Positions 1-5,734 of a DNA stretch of 5,734 nt are shown here, piece after piece. Position 1 is the first letter of the stretch, and each line of letters opens with the position of its first letter. A program made the position numbers and the translations under genes. Location of the stretch: positions 1-5,734 of the forward strand of contig QQUM01000160.1 in the NCBI GenBank assembly GCA_008501545.1, written 5' to 3'. Origin of the DNA: Calditrichota bacterium (GTDB lineage: Bacteria > Zhuqueibacterota > Zhuqueibacteria > Zhuqueibacterales > Geothermadaptataceae). The notes below the pieces were generated by a model that was not told the DNA's origin, ran no database searches, and worked only from the letters and a program-made list of their open reading frames with translations.

Positions 1-1
1 A

Positions 2-67
2 TTCATCCCACAAAAAACAGTTGCAGATAACTATGTTCCTGCTTTATCGATGAGGGTGTCGTGGTGA
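2..67 (+). CDS. C-terminal end of an upstream gene, possibly an outer-membrane beta-barrel protein (partial)
   Basis: Only the last 21 codons and the TGA stop at 65-67 are visible; the gene begins left of the window. The frame is open from base 2. The peptide ends in ...YVPALSMRVSW, with alternating polar and hydrophobic residues and a terminal aromatic residue. This is the pattern of a final outer-membrane beta strand recognised by the BAM complex. The stop overlaps the GTG start of the next gene in a GTGA arrangement, which supports this frame over the other two (they stop at 28-30 and at 49-51). The barrel assignment is inferred from about ten residues; the frame itself is more secure than the function. 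Confidence 0.5.
   Translation, partial: FIPQKTVADNYVPALSMRVSW
52..56 (+). promoter_or_regulatory. Ribosome binding site deciding the start at 64
   Basis: GAGGG lies 7 bases before the GTG at 64 and only 4 bases before the alternative GTG at 61. The spacing favours the second GTG, which also forms a 4-base overlap with the stop of the upstream gene. Confidence 0.55.
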
Positions 68-783
68 TCGAAAAATTAAAATACTCCCTTCTGTTTTTCA
101 TGCTAACTGGTGTACTTACAGCACAAACCGGTAAAGTGGCGTTGCAAGAGAATTCGAGATTGCTCAACTGGCAAATGCAGAAAATTCAGTTAGATGAAAG
201 TTCTTCCCCCGGGGGCGGAATGGTATTCATGAAATCTTTGTTGGTTCCGGGGTGGGGACAAGCATCTTTGGGTGCAAAAACAGCGATGAGAAATTTTTTG
301 ATTTCTGAGGCCGTTTTACTGGGGGCCAGTTTTGGCTTTGCCACGTACCGTGATTGGCTGCAGGATGACTACAAAGCTTATGCCTCATCGCATGCACAAG
401 TGAACCCAGCGGGTAAGGACGATGTGTATTGGGCGGATATTGGTGATTATTTATCAATATATGAATACAACGAAGCATGGCTGCGCCGTCGCAGTCTGGA
501 TAACTTGCGCAATCCCGCTGGGGGCGAATTCTGGGAATGGGATAAATTGCAAAATGCCCAGAAATATCGCGAGATGCGTGTCGATGCGGACAAGGCAAAA
601 ACCTGGAGTCAATTCGCAATCGCGGGTGTCATCACCAATCATGTTGTCAGTGCTTTGCATGCCCTCTGGTTAAAACGAAAACAAAGTCGCAGTGACATGG
701 CGTCAAAACAGCACTATATCATTGCAGTGCGGCCTCTAAGTACATCTAGGGGTGGTGTACTTGCCGTGCGTTTCCAATTCTAA
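64..783 (+). CDS. DUF5683-like exported or membrane protein of unknown function
   Basis: The protein has 239 residues if started at the GTG at 64, chosen because it overlaps the upstream TGA and is well spaced from GAGGG; the GTG at 61 would add one residue. Residues 1-20 form a signal peptide (Lys-rich start, hydrophobic LLFFMLTGVL, cleavage likely after TA before Gln21). Around residues 58-66 is the motif KSLLVPGWGQ, followed by a hydrophobic stretch (about 77-93), like the 'PG.GQ' signature I associate with DUF5683 proteins. The segment at 123-181 is rich in aromatic and charged residues (WADIGDYLSIYEYNEAWLRR, then RVDADKA) and precedes a second hydrophobic stretch (about 183-202). The C-terminus, AVRFQF, ends like a beta strand. 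The biochemical role of this family is not known to me. Coupling to a putative outer-membrane protein suggests an envelope function. Family assignment is from recall of motifs. Confidence 0.7.
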   Translation: MIEKLKYSLLFFMLTGVLTAQTGKVALQENSRLLNWQMQKIQLDESSSPGGGMVFMKSLLVPGWGQASLGAKTAMRNFLISEAVLLGASFGFATYRDWLQDDYKAYASSHAQVNPAGKDDVYWADIGDYLSIYEYNEAWLRRRSLDNLRNPAGGEFWEWDKLQNAQKYREMRVDADKAKTWSQFAIAGVITNHVVSALHALWLKRKQSRSDMASKQHYIIAVRPLSTSRGGVLAVRFQF

Positions 784-795
784 ATTAAATTTCAT

Positions 796-1086
796 ATGCC
801 TGAGCAGCCAACAAAAATACTCATAACCGGAGCTTCCGGATTTGTTGGCTCGCATCTTTTATCTCTCTGTAATCCTGCCTGGTCAGTTGGCACATCTTTT
901 CTTGAATGGATATTAAATCGATTGCGTGAATACACTGAGGTGCCGCTGTTCACTGACAAGGTCCGGACGCCGATTAGTGTAAATTTTGAGTTACTTGATT
1001 CTTTAGGACTATATAATCCAACGGATTGTTTGTCGAACCTTAAATTCTGGGCATCCTTCTCCGCAACTTCATCCCATCCTTTGTAA
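796..1086 (+). pseudogene. Remnant of an RmlD-like NAD(P)-dependent sugar-nucleotide reductase with internal deletions
   Basis: The open frame has 96 codons. Its start (residues 7-21, KILITGASGFVGSHL) is the classic GxxGFxG dinucleotide-binding motif of extended SDR enzymes. Residues 38-63 (EWILNRLREYTEVPLFTD, then KVRTPISV) resemble the region of RmlD-type dTDP-4-dehydrorhamnose reductases that lies around two thirds into the protein. GLYN (71-74) and the tail PTDCLSNLKF resemble pieces near their C-terminus. The expected Ser/Thr and YxxxK catalytic centre and most of the Rossmann fold are absent; intact relatives have about 280-300 residues. No Shine-Dalgarno sequence precedes the ATG. I read it as a gene collapsed by at least two deletions. 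A translated mini-protein is possible but has no clear support. The N-terminal match is strong; the middle and tail matches are from recall. Confidence 0.6.
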
Positions 1087-1158
1087 AATTAGATTGATAT
1101 TGCGTTGTGGTGCGAACCATCTGTCACACTTTTTCTCAGAAATTTTATATTCCAGGAT

Positions 1159-2133
1159 ATGGTTGATAAGAAATCACAAAAAAACGTTGAATTTCCCAAA
1201 GAATACCGGAAGAAATTTATTCGATCCAGGGATTGGAAATTTATTTTACTTGCATTGGCGTCAATCGTGATTCATGCTTTGAGCATTCGTTTTTTGTTTA
1301 CACATTATCCATCGCATCCGGATGCGAATTTATCACAGCACGCGATGCGTCGATTCGCACAGCGCTATATCAATGAATTAGTAAATGAAAATAAATCATC
1401 TTCCACAGACAGTGATTTAATTCCAGTCAGTGCTTCGTCTTACGACGCGCATCCTGTAAAGCTTGTACAACCCACCTTACCGACCGTACTAAAAAAAGGT
1501 CACTCTTCAGAAGACGAATCAGCTTCAGCTCGTCCATCAACTGAAAATTCAATTAGAAAAAGTGTAAATAAAACTGGATTGCTGGGCATCATTCATGCGA
1601 CAACTGCAGGGACGAATGCCGAAGTGCAGGATTTTTTCATGGCGCTTGACAGCAGCGCGCTTGCGTTAAATGCAAAGTTGAAGCAATTTAATGATTTCAT
1701 CATTCCTGAAGCCGGGATTGAATACTTGAATCAGGAATTCGTGCAGTCGCTCGAACCGGAAGTCGATTCCCCTGATACACATTCAATCTCCTCTGAAAAT
1801 GCTTCTCATCTGTATTCTAGAGAAATTCCTGAGCAAACGATAAATCATATTAAAAAAATCATCCTTTCAAACAATGCGCCAATTCTCAGACGGTACAAGG
1901 AAATTTTGTTCTTACAACCAGGATTAAAAGGCAGATTGTCCATACGTTTTGCTTTAAATCAGACTGGCGAAGTCGTTTACGCAACCATTCTCAACTCAAC
2001 AATAAATGCACCCGCATTTGAAAACCAGGTTCTTACACTAATACGTCAGTGGAAAAACTTTGGCAACTTACCGATTATAAAGGATAGACTGTACTTGCGA
2101 CATACCTATGTGTTCTCTCTGCATGGTTCATGA
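1159..2133 (+). CDS. TonB/AgmX-like energy-transducer family protein
   Basis: The protein has 324 residues from the ATG at 1159. An in-frame TTG at 1105 would add 18 unlikely residues ahead of a normal cytoplasmic N-terminus. Residues 1-25 are basic (including EFPKEYRKKF) and are followed by one transmembrane helix at about 26-47, so the rest should be periplasmic. A low-complexity Ser/Pro/Thr-rich spacer covers about 75-135. GLLGIIHATTAG (140-151) resembles the conserved 'GLL.ll' segment of AgmX-like proteins. Residues 226-324 form a TonB/AgmX C-terminal-type domain: IKKIILSNNAPILRRYKEIL, a PGLKGRLSIRFAL strand with QTGEVVYATILNS, then FENQVLTLIRQWKNF. Such proteins usually couple ExbB/ExbD-type motors to envelope partners, but no motor genes are present here. 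The ribosome binding site is weak (AGGA very close to ATG). The gene ends in tandem stops TGA TAA. The exact partner is unknown. Confidence 0.72.
   Translation: MVDKKSQKNVEFPKEYRKKFIRSRDWKFILLALASIVIHALSIRFLFTHYPSHPDANLSQHAMRRFAQRYINELVNENKSSSTDSDLIPVSASSYDAHPVKLVQPTLPTVLKKGHSSEDESASARPSTENSIRKSVNKTGLLGIIHATTAGTNAEVQDFFMALDSSALALNAKLKQFNDFIIPEAGIEYLNQEFVQSLEPEVDSPDTHSISSENASHLYSREIPEQTINHIKKIILSNNAPILRRYKEILFLQPGLKGRLSIRFALNQTGEVVYATILNSTINAPAFENQVLTLIRQWKNFGNLPIIKDRLYLRHTYVFSLHGS
1312..1327 (+). repeat. 16-base perfect palindrome inside the TonB-like gene
   Basis: TCGCATCCGGATGCGA is fully self-complementary and lies in codons for the residues just after the membrane helix (SHPDAN). It could be a protein-binding site or only a coincidence of codon choice; no second copy was noticed in the window. 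Confidence 0.5.
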
Positions 2134-2201
2134 TAAAAAGCTTGGTGCATGAATAGGAAATATTGAGACTTGTTTCAAATCCTGAACAAATATTACTTGT
2201 A

Positions 2202-2230
2202 TTGTTACGGTCATAGATGTTTTTTATATT
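2202..2230 (+). promoter_or_regulatory. Candidate sigma70-like promoter for the AIR-synthase-like gene
   Basis: TTGTTA at 2202-2207 and TATATT at 2225-2230 are separated by exactly 17 bases, with two and one mismatches to the sigma70 consensus. Initiation would fall near 2237, giving a leader of about 40 bases before the ATG at 2279. This lies in the only sizeable gap (145 bases) between + strand genes. AT-rich DNA gives such matches by chance, and the host's promoter consensus is unknown. Confidence 0.35.
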
Positions 2231-2278
2231 CGTTGAATTGTGCTTCAATTTCCAAAATTATACTTTTCAGATGGTGCG

Positions 2279-3319
2279 ATGAAAATACCGAAATTTCACT
2301 TGGATCGAATTTTTAAAGAGCTGGAAATCGAGGAGATCGATGCGGTGGAAAGCGCTGTCTTACCACAGCCGCTGATAACGACGGATGTCCAAAAACTGGA
2401 AATTGAAGATACTGAAAAACAGCCTGACCAAGCTCGATTTTTAGGATCTGAAATTGCATCCTATCCCTTAAATGATTTGGCCGCAATTGTATTTTACCGC
2501 TTGCATAACAAACTCTTGTTACACTCAATTACGCCCTCAGAGTTGGAAAGCAAATTAATCTTACCGGCAGGTAAAGGGTTTGCTGAAGCTTTTGCCGATA
2601 AGATTTCCTTCGACCTGCAAACTTTTGCTGCACAACATCGGTATGAGATTTCGAAAAGTCACGTCATTCAACATCCCGGTGTAAAAGATCCGATTTTGAT
2701 TTTATCTGCCGTGGGCTTCCGTCCGGCAACAGAGGCAGACGACACATTCCTGCTAAGATCCGGATTAAAGTTGATTGTGCTGAATTCCCTGGCGCCAGTG
2801 CCAATTCTGTTGCTCACAGAACTCTATGGTGAAAAAATTCGATATAATTTTGATCCTGAATTTTACAAGTGGTGCCGTGAGTTGGACTATGAAGCCCATA
2901 TCTCTGGTAAGTCTTTCATGAAATTTCGTAAAAAATTTCCAAGTCCGGGAAAATATTATTTGATGGGTGAAGGGGGCGTTGCAGCCTGTAGCTATAATCT
3001 TGTAAAGAATTATGGTGTCGGGGTAGAGATCGATCTGGAAAAATTGCCCATGTTTACTACGACGAAATTACTCTGTGATCTCTTTCGACTGGATCCGTTG
3101 TGTATCGATGCAACCGGTAGTTTATTGGCAGCTCTGGATGAGCGCAGCTGTGAAGAATTGCTCACCCTTTGCACGGAAAGGAATATCCCGGCAACTGTTG
3201 TTGGTGAACTCACTGACAGTCACACCGATTGCTTGTTTACTAATTATGATGACAACAAATTACGTATGTTTAATCCGGACTTTGATGAGTTGCATCGATT
3301 TCGTTATGATTTACTCTAA
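2279..3319 (+). CDS. Protein with an AIR-synthase/HypE-like C-terminal domain and an unrecognised N-terminal region
   Basis: The protein has 346 residues from the ATG at 2279. The in-frame GTG at 2240 has no ribosome binding site and would sit almost on the predicted transcription start, so the ATG is preferred. Residues about 224-346 resemble the C-terminal domain of the PurM/HypE/ThiL superfamily. The matching pieces are EGGVAACSYNLVKNYGVGVE (231-250), LDPLCIDATGSLLAAL (271-286), IPATVVGELTD (303-313) and a P-x-x-DEL ending, with order and spacing like HypE and the 'AIR synthase related' proteins. The usual Asp and Ser/Thr before the GG (DxTxGG) are replaced by MGEGG. Residues 1-60 are acidic and charged, probably a linker. 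Residues 60-220 show no recognisable N-terminal AIRS domain: I see no Asp-rich metal/ATP site or TTDxxV-like strand. It may be non-catalytic, or a fusion to another domain. No purine, hydrogenase or thiamine gene is adjacent. It contains no signal peptide, so it is probably cytoplasmic. Confidence 0.55.
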   Translation: MKIPKFHLDRIFKELEIEEIDAVESAVLPQPLITTDVQKLEIEDTEKQPDQARFLGSEIASYPLNDLAAIVFYRLHNKLLLHSITPSELESKLILPAGKGFAEAFADKISFDLQTFAAQHRYEISKSHVIQHPGVKDPILILSAVGFRPATEADDTFLLRSGLKLIVLNSLAPVPILLLTELYGEKIRYNFDPEFYKWCRELDYEAHISGKSFMKFRKKFPSPGKYYLMGEGGVAACSYNLVKNYGVGVEIDLEKLPMFTTTKLLCDLFRLDPLCIDATGSLLAALDERSCEELLTLCTERNIPATVVGELTDSHTDCLFTNYDDNKLRMFNPDFDELHRFRYDLL

Positions 3320-3399
3320 CAACCGTCTTAAAACCCATCTTCCCGTCTCTATTGCTCAAATTTCTCATCACAACGTCGAAAGCATTCAGGGGTATTCCG

Positions 3400-5028
3400 T
3401 TATTCTGTTTTATTTCCCGACATATGGCTTAATTGATATTGAACAAGCGCCAACGCTTTCTTCTGATTTGCTATAGCGTTTTGCAATTGGCTGTCCCGTG
3501 TTTTTGCAACGCGGAAGCGTCCTTCTGTACCATGCGCCAGATAAGCGAGCTCTCTTCGTAAAAGGAAGCGAATATCCTCTTTGTTTTTACTGAAAAAGTG
3601 TGCTTTGTAAAGTTTGTCGAGCGAATTGATTCTATTTTTAAAAGCAAGCAGTTCTTTATCCGTTATCTGAATATTCGTACTGATATCATCGGTTTTGCTC
3701 TCTTGTAACCAGGGGCGTTTATACAGAAGGTCAAGTGTGAACTTGAGCACTTCTTCATTGTGATTTAGATAAAGATCGAGCAATTCGTCCGAAACAATGG
3801 AATCATCATTTTTTACCCATAAATCCGGTTCAATACCGCCACGTCCGTAGAGTCTTCGGCCGCGTGGTGTTATAAAAACCTGCTCATTTGGCTCATGCTG
3901 TCCCGGTTTATGCGCCACTTCATCATAAGCATCGTAATAATATTCGTCCTTGGTGCTACTGTGATAATTTCGTTGGATTAATCGCCCGAGCGGCGTGTAG
4001 TATTTGGCTGTTGTGACTAAAAGCGCGGAGCCATCCCGAAAGCGGTACTGACTTTGAACGAGTCCCTTCCCAAAGCTTGTTTCCCCCAGGATGACCGCAC
4101 GATCCCAATCTTGCAATGCACCGGCAACAATTTCTGCAGCACTCGCACTTCCGTGGTTAATGAGAATCGTCAATGGAATTTCTGTGAAAATAGATGAACG
4201 TGCAGCCCGGTATTCCTGATAGGAATCCGGATCCTTTCCCAATGTGTAAACGATTAATTTTCCCGGTGGCAGGAATCGATCCGTCACCTCGACGGCAGAA
4301 GAAAGATAACCGCCACCATTATCCCGAAGATCGAGAATCAAACTGCGCATTCCCTGCCGGGCAAGTAAATTGAGTGCATCATCCAGTTCATAAGCCGTAT
4401 TGCTGCAAAAGCGGTCGATATGAACATACCCGATTCCTTTTTGCAACATCGTCCGGGTTTGCACACTTTTTAGATTAAGATGCTCCCGGCGAATTTTAAA
4501 TGTGTGCATGCTGCGTGAGTCGGGTCGCCAGACATGCATATTTGTTACGGCACGCGGCGAATTGTTGATTAATTCGGCCATTTCAACACGAGATAAATTT
4601 GTTGCATCTTTTTCATCAATTTTAACAATCCTGTCGCCAATTTTCATGCCGCCATCTTGCGCCGGTGAATTCGAAATAAATCCAGTGATCGTTGGTTTGT
4701 TTTCGATAAATGCATATTGAATCCCGATCCCCTGAAAGCCTTCGAAATTCTTATTCCAGCGTTTGAAATTGTCAACCGGCAGGTAGGACGTGTGGGGATC
4801 GAGTTTTGAGAGCATGCCGTTTATCGCGTGTTCAAGCAATTCTTCCTGGCTGTAGTCTTCAACGTATCGTTGTTGCACTGTATCTAAAATAAGTTTAAAT
4901 ATCTCCAGCTTGTCTGCAAAAGAATTGCTATAGGCTAATGCTGATTGCGCTTGCCGCCCACCTGTGAAGGTAGTAATTGAAAAAATGCAAACCAGGGTTG
5001 CAAATGACAGGGCAAGAATTTTTTTCAT
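3400..5028 (-). CDS. S41-family carboxyl-terminal processing protease (CtpA/Prc type) with C-terminal extension
   Basis: The protein has 542 residues, starting at the ATG at 5026-5028 with a good upstream GAGAAAGG. Residues 1-28 are a signal peptide (MKK start, hydrophobic ALSFATLVCIFSITT), so it acts in the periplasm. An N-terminal helical segment (about 38-90) includes the family-typical LDPHTSYLP. A PDZ domain follows (about 98-180: GFQGIGIQY, ITGFISNSPAQDGGMKIGDRIVKID), then the protease core with YVHIDRF and LILDLRDNGGGYL. The catalytic Ser296 lies in GSASAAE, Lys321 in GETSFGKG and Gln325 in the same motif. The 25- and 4-residue spacings equal those of the E. coli Prc S452/K477/Q481 triad. 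The core ends at GGIEPDLWV (397-405). About 137 further, largely charged and probably helical residues follow, longer than ordinary CtpA proteins. It overlaps the upstream cyclase gene by 4 bases, so the two are likely co-transcribed. It should cleave C-terminal tails of envelope proteins; the substrate is unknown. Confidence 0.93.
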   Translation of the reverse strand: MKKILALSFATLVCIFSITTFTGGRQAQSALAYSNSFADKLEIFKLILDTVQQRYVEDYSQEELLEHAINGMLSKLDPHTSYLPVDNFKRWNKNFEGFQGIGIQYAFIENKPTITGFISNSPAQDGGMKIGDRIVKIDEKDATNLSRVEMAELINNSPRAVTNMHVWRPDSRSMHTFKIRREHLNLKSVQTRTMLQKGIGYVHIDRFCSNTAYELDDALNLLARQGMRSLILDLRDNGGGYLSSAVEVTDRFLPPGKLIVYTLGKDPDSYQEYRAARSSIFTEIPLTILINHGSASAAEIVAGALQDWDRAVILGETSFGKGLVQSQYRFRDGSALLVTTAKYYTPLGRLIQRNYHSSTKDEYYYDAYDEVAHKPGQHEPNEQVFITPRGRRLYGRGGIEPDLWVKNDDSIVSDELLDLYLNHNEEVLKFTLDLLYKRPWLQESKTDDISTNIQITDKELLAFKNRINSLDKLYKAHFFSKNKEDIRFLLRRELAYLAHGTEGRFRVAKTRDSQLQNAIANQKKALALVQYQLSHMSGNKTE

Positions 5029-5734
5029 CGTGCTACCTTTCTCTGAATCTTGTGCCGGTTAATTCTAAACGCTTTTCCTGAATCGGTGTCTGATTGGTAA
5101 AATTCATTGTTATTATAGTAGCGGACGCAATTTCGCCCGTCATTTTTTGCCTTGTATAAGGCAGTATCTGCACATGCAATAAGATCTTTGTTGGTTTTTG
5201 CATTTTTCGGGAAATCGGCCGCTCCAATACTGGCGCTCACAAAACCTAGTGGCTGTTTATCTGCATTTTCAAATGGATATTCACGAATTGTGTGCAGCAA
5301 GCGAGTGCAAAATGCATGAATCCCTGCTTCATCAACACCGATGAGTATGATGGCGAATTCTTCACCGCCGAAACGGCAAATTATGTCGCTGGAACGTGCA
5401 CATTGTTTTAACATTGCTGAAAATGTTTGCAGTAACAGATCGCCTGCCAAATGGCCGTTGGTGTCGTTGTAGTTTTTAAAATGATCAATATCAATGAGCA
5501 GCAAACAAAACTCGAGTTCGTATCGAACTGAACGGGCAATTTCCCTGGTTAATGCTTTGTTGAATGCCCGACGATTTAAAAGTTGGGTGAGATGATCGGT
5601 CGAACTCAGGTTCTTTAATTTTTGAATTAATATGGCATGGGAATGAACCGTAGCAAAAAAGTTGTTCAAAATGGAAAATAAATCATAGTCCGTTGGACGA
5701 AAGCCGTTCGGGTTGATCGATTCACCTACAAGCA
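5025..5734 (-). CDS. GAF-GGDEF diguanylate cyclase (5' part beyond the window)
   Basis: The enzyme joins two GTP into cyclic di-GMP. The frame stays open to the right edge, so the TTG at 5667-5669 is internal and not a start. The 21 codons before it (including LVGES, FRPTDYDLFSIL) and the following ATVHSHAILIQKLKN look like the last strand and exit helix of a GAF sensor domain. Counting residues from that TTG, the GGDEF domain begins at SSTDHLTQLLNRR (22-34). LLIDIDHFKNYNDTNGHLAGD (57-77) carries the metal- and GTP-binding residues. GGEEF lies at 101-105 (5355-5369). RSSD (92-95, 5385-5396) sits exactly five residues before it, the canonical product-inhibition I-site. SASIGAA and ALYKAKNDGRN complete the fold. 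All key catalytic residues are present, so it should be active and feedback-inhibited. A basic tail of about 25 residues ends at the TGA (5025-5027), overlapping the ATG of the protease gene. The input signal lies in the unseen N-terminal part. Confidence 0.93.
   Translation of the reverse strand, partial: LVGESINPNGFRPTDYDLFSILNNFFATVHSHAILIQKLKNLSSTDHLTQLLNRRAFNKALTREIARSVRYELEFCLLLIDIDHFKNYNDTNGHLAGDLLLQTFSAMLKQCARSSDIICRFGGEEFAIILIGVDEAGIHAFCTRLLHTIREYPFENADKQPLGFVSASIGAADFPKNAKTNKDLIACADTALYKAKNDGRNCVRYYNNNEFYQSDTDSGKAFRINRHKIQRKVAR
5036..5043 (-). promoter_or_regulatory. Ribosome binding site of the S41 protease gene
   Basis: On the minus strand GAGAAAGG lies 7 bases before the ATG at 5028, inside the last codons of the cyclase gene. 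With the ATGA overlap it supports translational coupling and fixes the protease start. Confidence 0.65.

Noticed and set aside
227..619. A 130-codon open frame on the minus strand
   Set aside because: It lies wholly antisense to the DUF5683-like gene, and its translation is rich in His, Pro, Cys and Arg without any motif; it is an antisense shadow.
1105..1158. TTG start giving the TonB-like protein 18 extra N-terminal residues
   Set aside because: The extra residues are unlike the basic N-terminus that follows, and the ATG at 1159 directly precedes a normal cytoplasmic segment and membrane helix.
2127..2153. Inverted repeat TTCATG / CATGAA as a terminator after the TonB-like gene
   Set aside because: The arms are six AT-rich bases with a 15-base loop and no following T run; too weak for an intrinsic terminator.
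2920..2939. Inverted repeat GAAATTT / AAATTTC
   Set aside because: It is short, AT-only in the core, and explained by codons for Lys-Phe-Arg-Lys-Lys-Phe inside a gene.
3320..3399. Possible bidirectional terminator between the convergent genes
   Set aside because: I found no GC-rich hairpin or T tract in these 80 bases on either strand.
3075..3476. A 133-codon + strand open frame spanning the convergent junction
   Set aside because: It overlaps the recognisable AIR-synthase-like domain in another frame and the end of the protease gene on the other strand; the translation has low-complexity, Met/Thr/Cys-rich composition and no family signature.
5667..5669. TTG as the start of the diguanylate cyclase
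   Set aside because: The frame is open upstream to the window edge and the upstream residues look like the end of a GAF domain, so the TTG is an internal Leu codon.

Overview
The window looks like chromosomal DNA from a Gram-negative-type bacterium, of moderate to low GC by eye. The envelope evidence is an exported protein, a TonB/AgmX-like protein with one N-terminal membrane anchor, an exported S41 protease, and a probable outer-membrane beta-barrel end at the left edge. The protein at 64-783 resembles a conserved family I associate with FCB-type lineages such as Calditrichota, KSB1 and Marinimicrobia. That placement is an impression from recall; no search was run.

Left part, + strand (1-2133). 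The last codons of an upstream gene end at 67 and overlap by 4 bases the start of a signal-peptide-bearing DUF5683-like protein (64-783). A 96-codon open frame (796-1086) follows. It reads as the collapsed remains of an RmlD-type sugar-nucleotide reductase, with N-terminal, middle and C-terminal pieces in order and most of the enzyme missing. Next is a TonB/AgmX-like energy-transducer-type protein (1159-2133).

Middle (2134-3399). A 145-base gap holds a plausible sigma70-like promoter (2202-2230). It precedes a + strand gene (2279-3319) whose C-terminal third looks like the C-terminal domain of AIR-synthase/HypE-type proteins, while its N-terminal two thirds match nothing I recognise. An 80-base gap separates this gene from the convergent minus-strand pair; I see no hairpin terminator there.

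Right part, minus strand (3400-5734). A GAF-GGDEF diguanylate cyclase, running off the right edge, is translationally coupled through an ATGA overlap to an exported S41-family carboxyl-terminal processing protease with intact Ser-Lys-Gln catalytic residues and an unusual C-terminal extension. The pair suggests co-expression of c-di-GMP synthesis with envelope proteolysis.

I found no rRNA, tRNA, CRISPR array, insertion sequence or complete novel multi-gene system. The points most worth a second look are the RmlD remnant, the half-recognisable AIR-synthase-like protein, and the cyclase-protease coupling.
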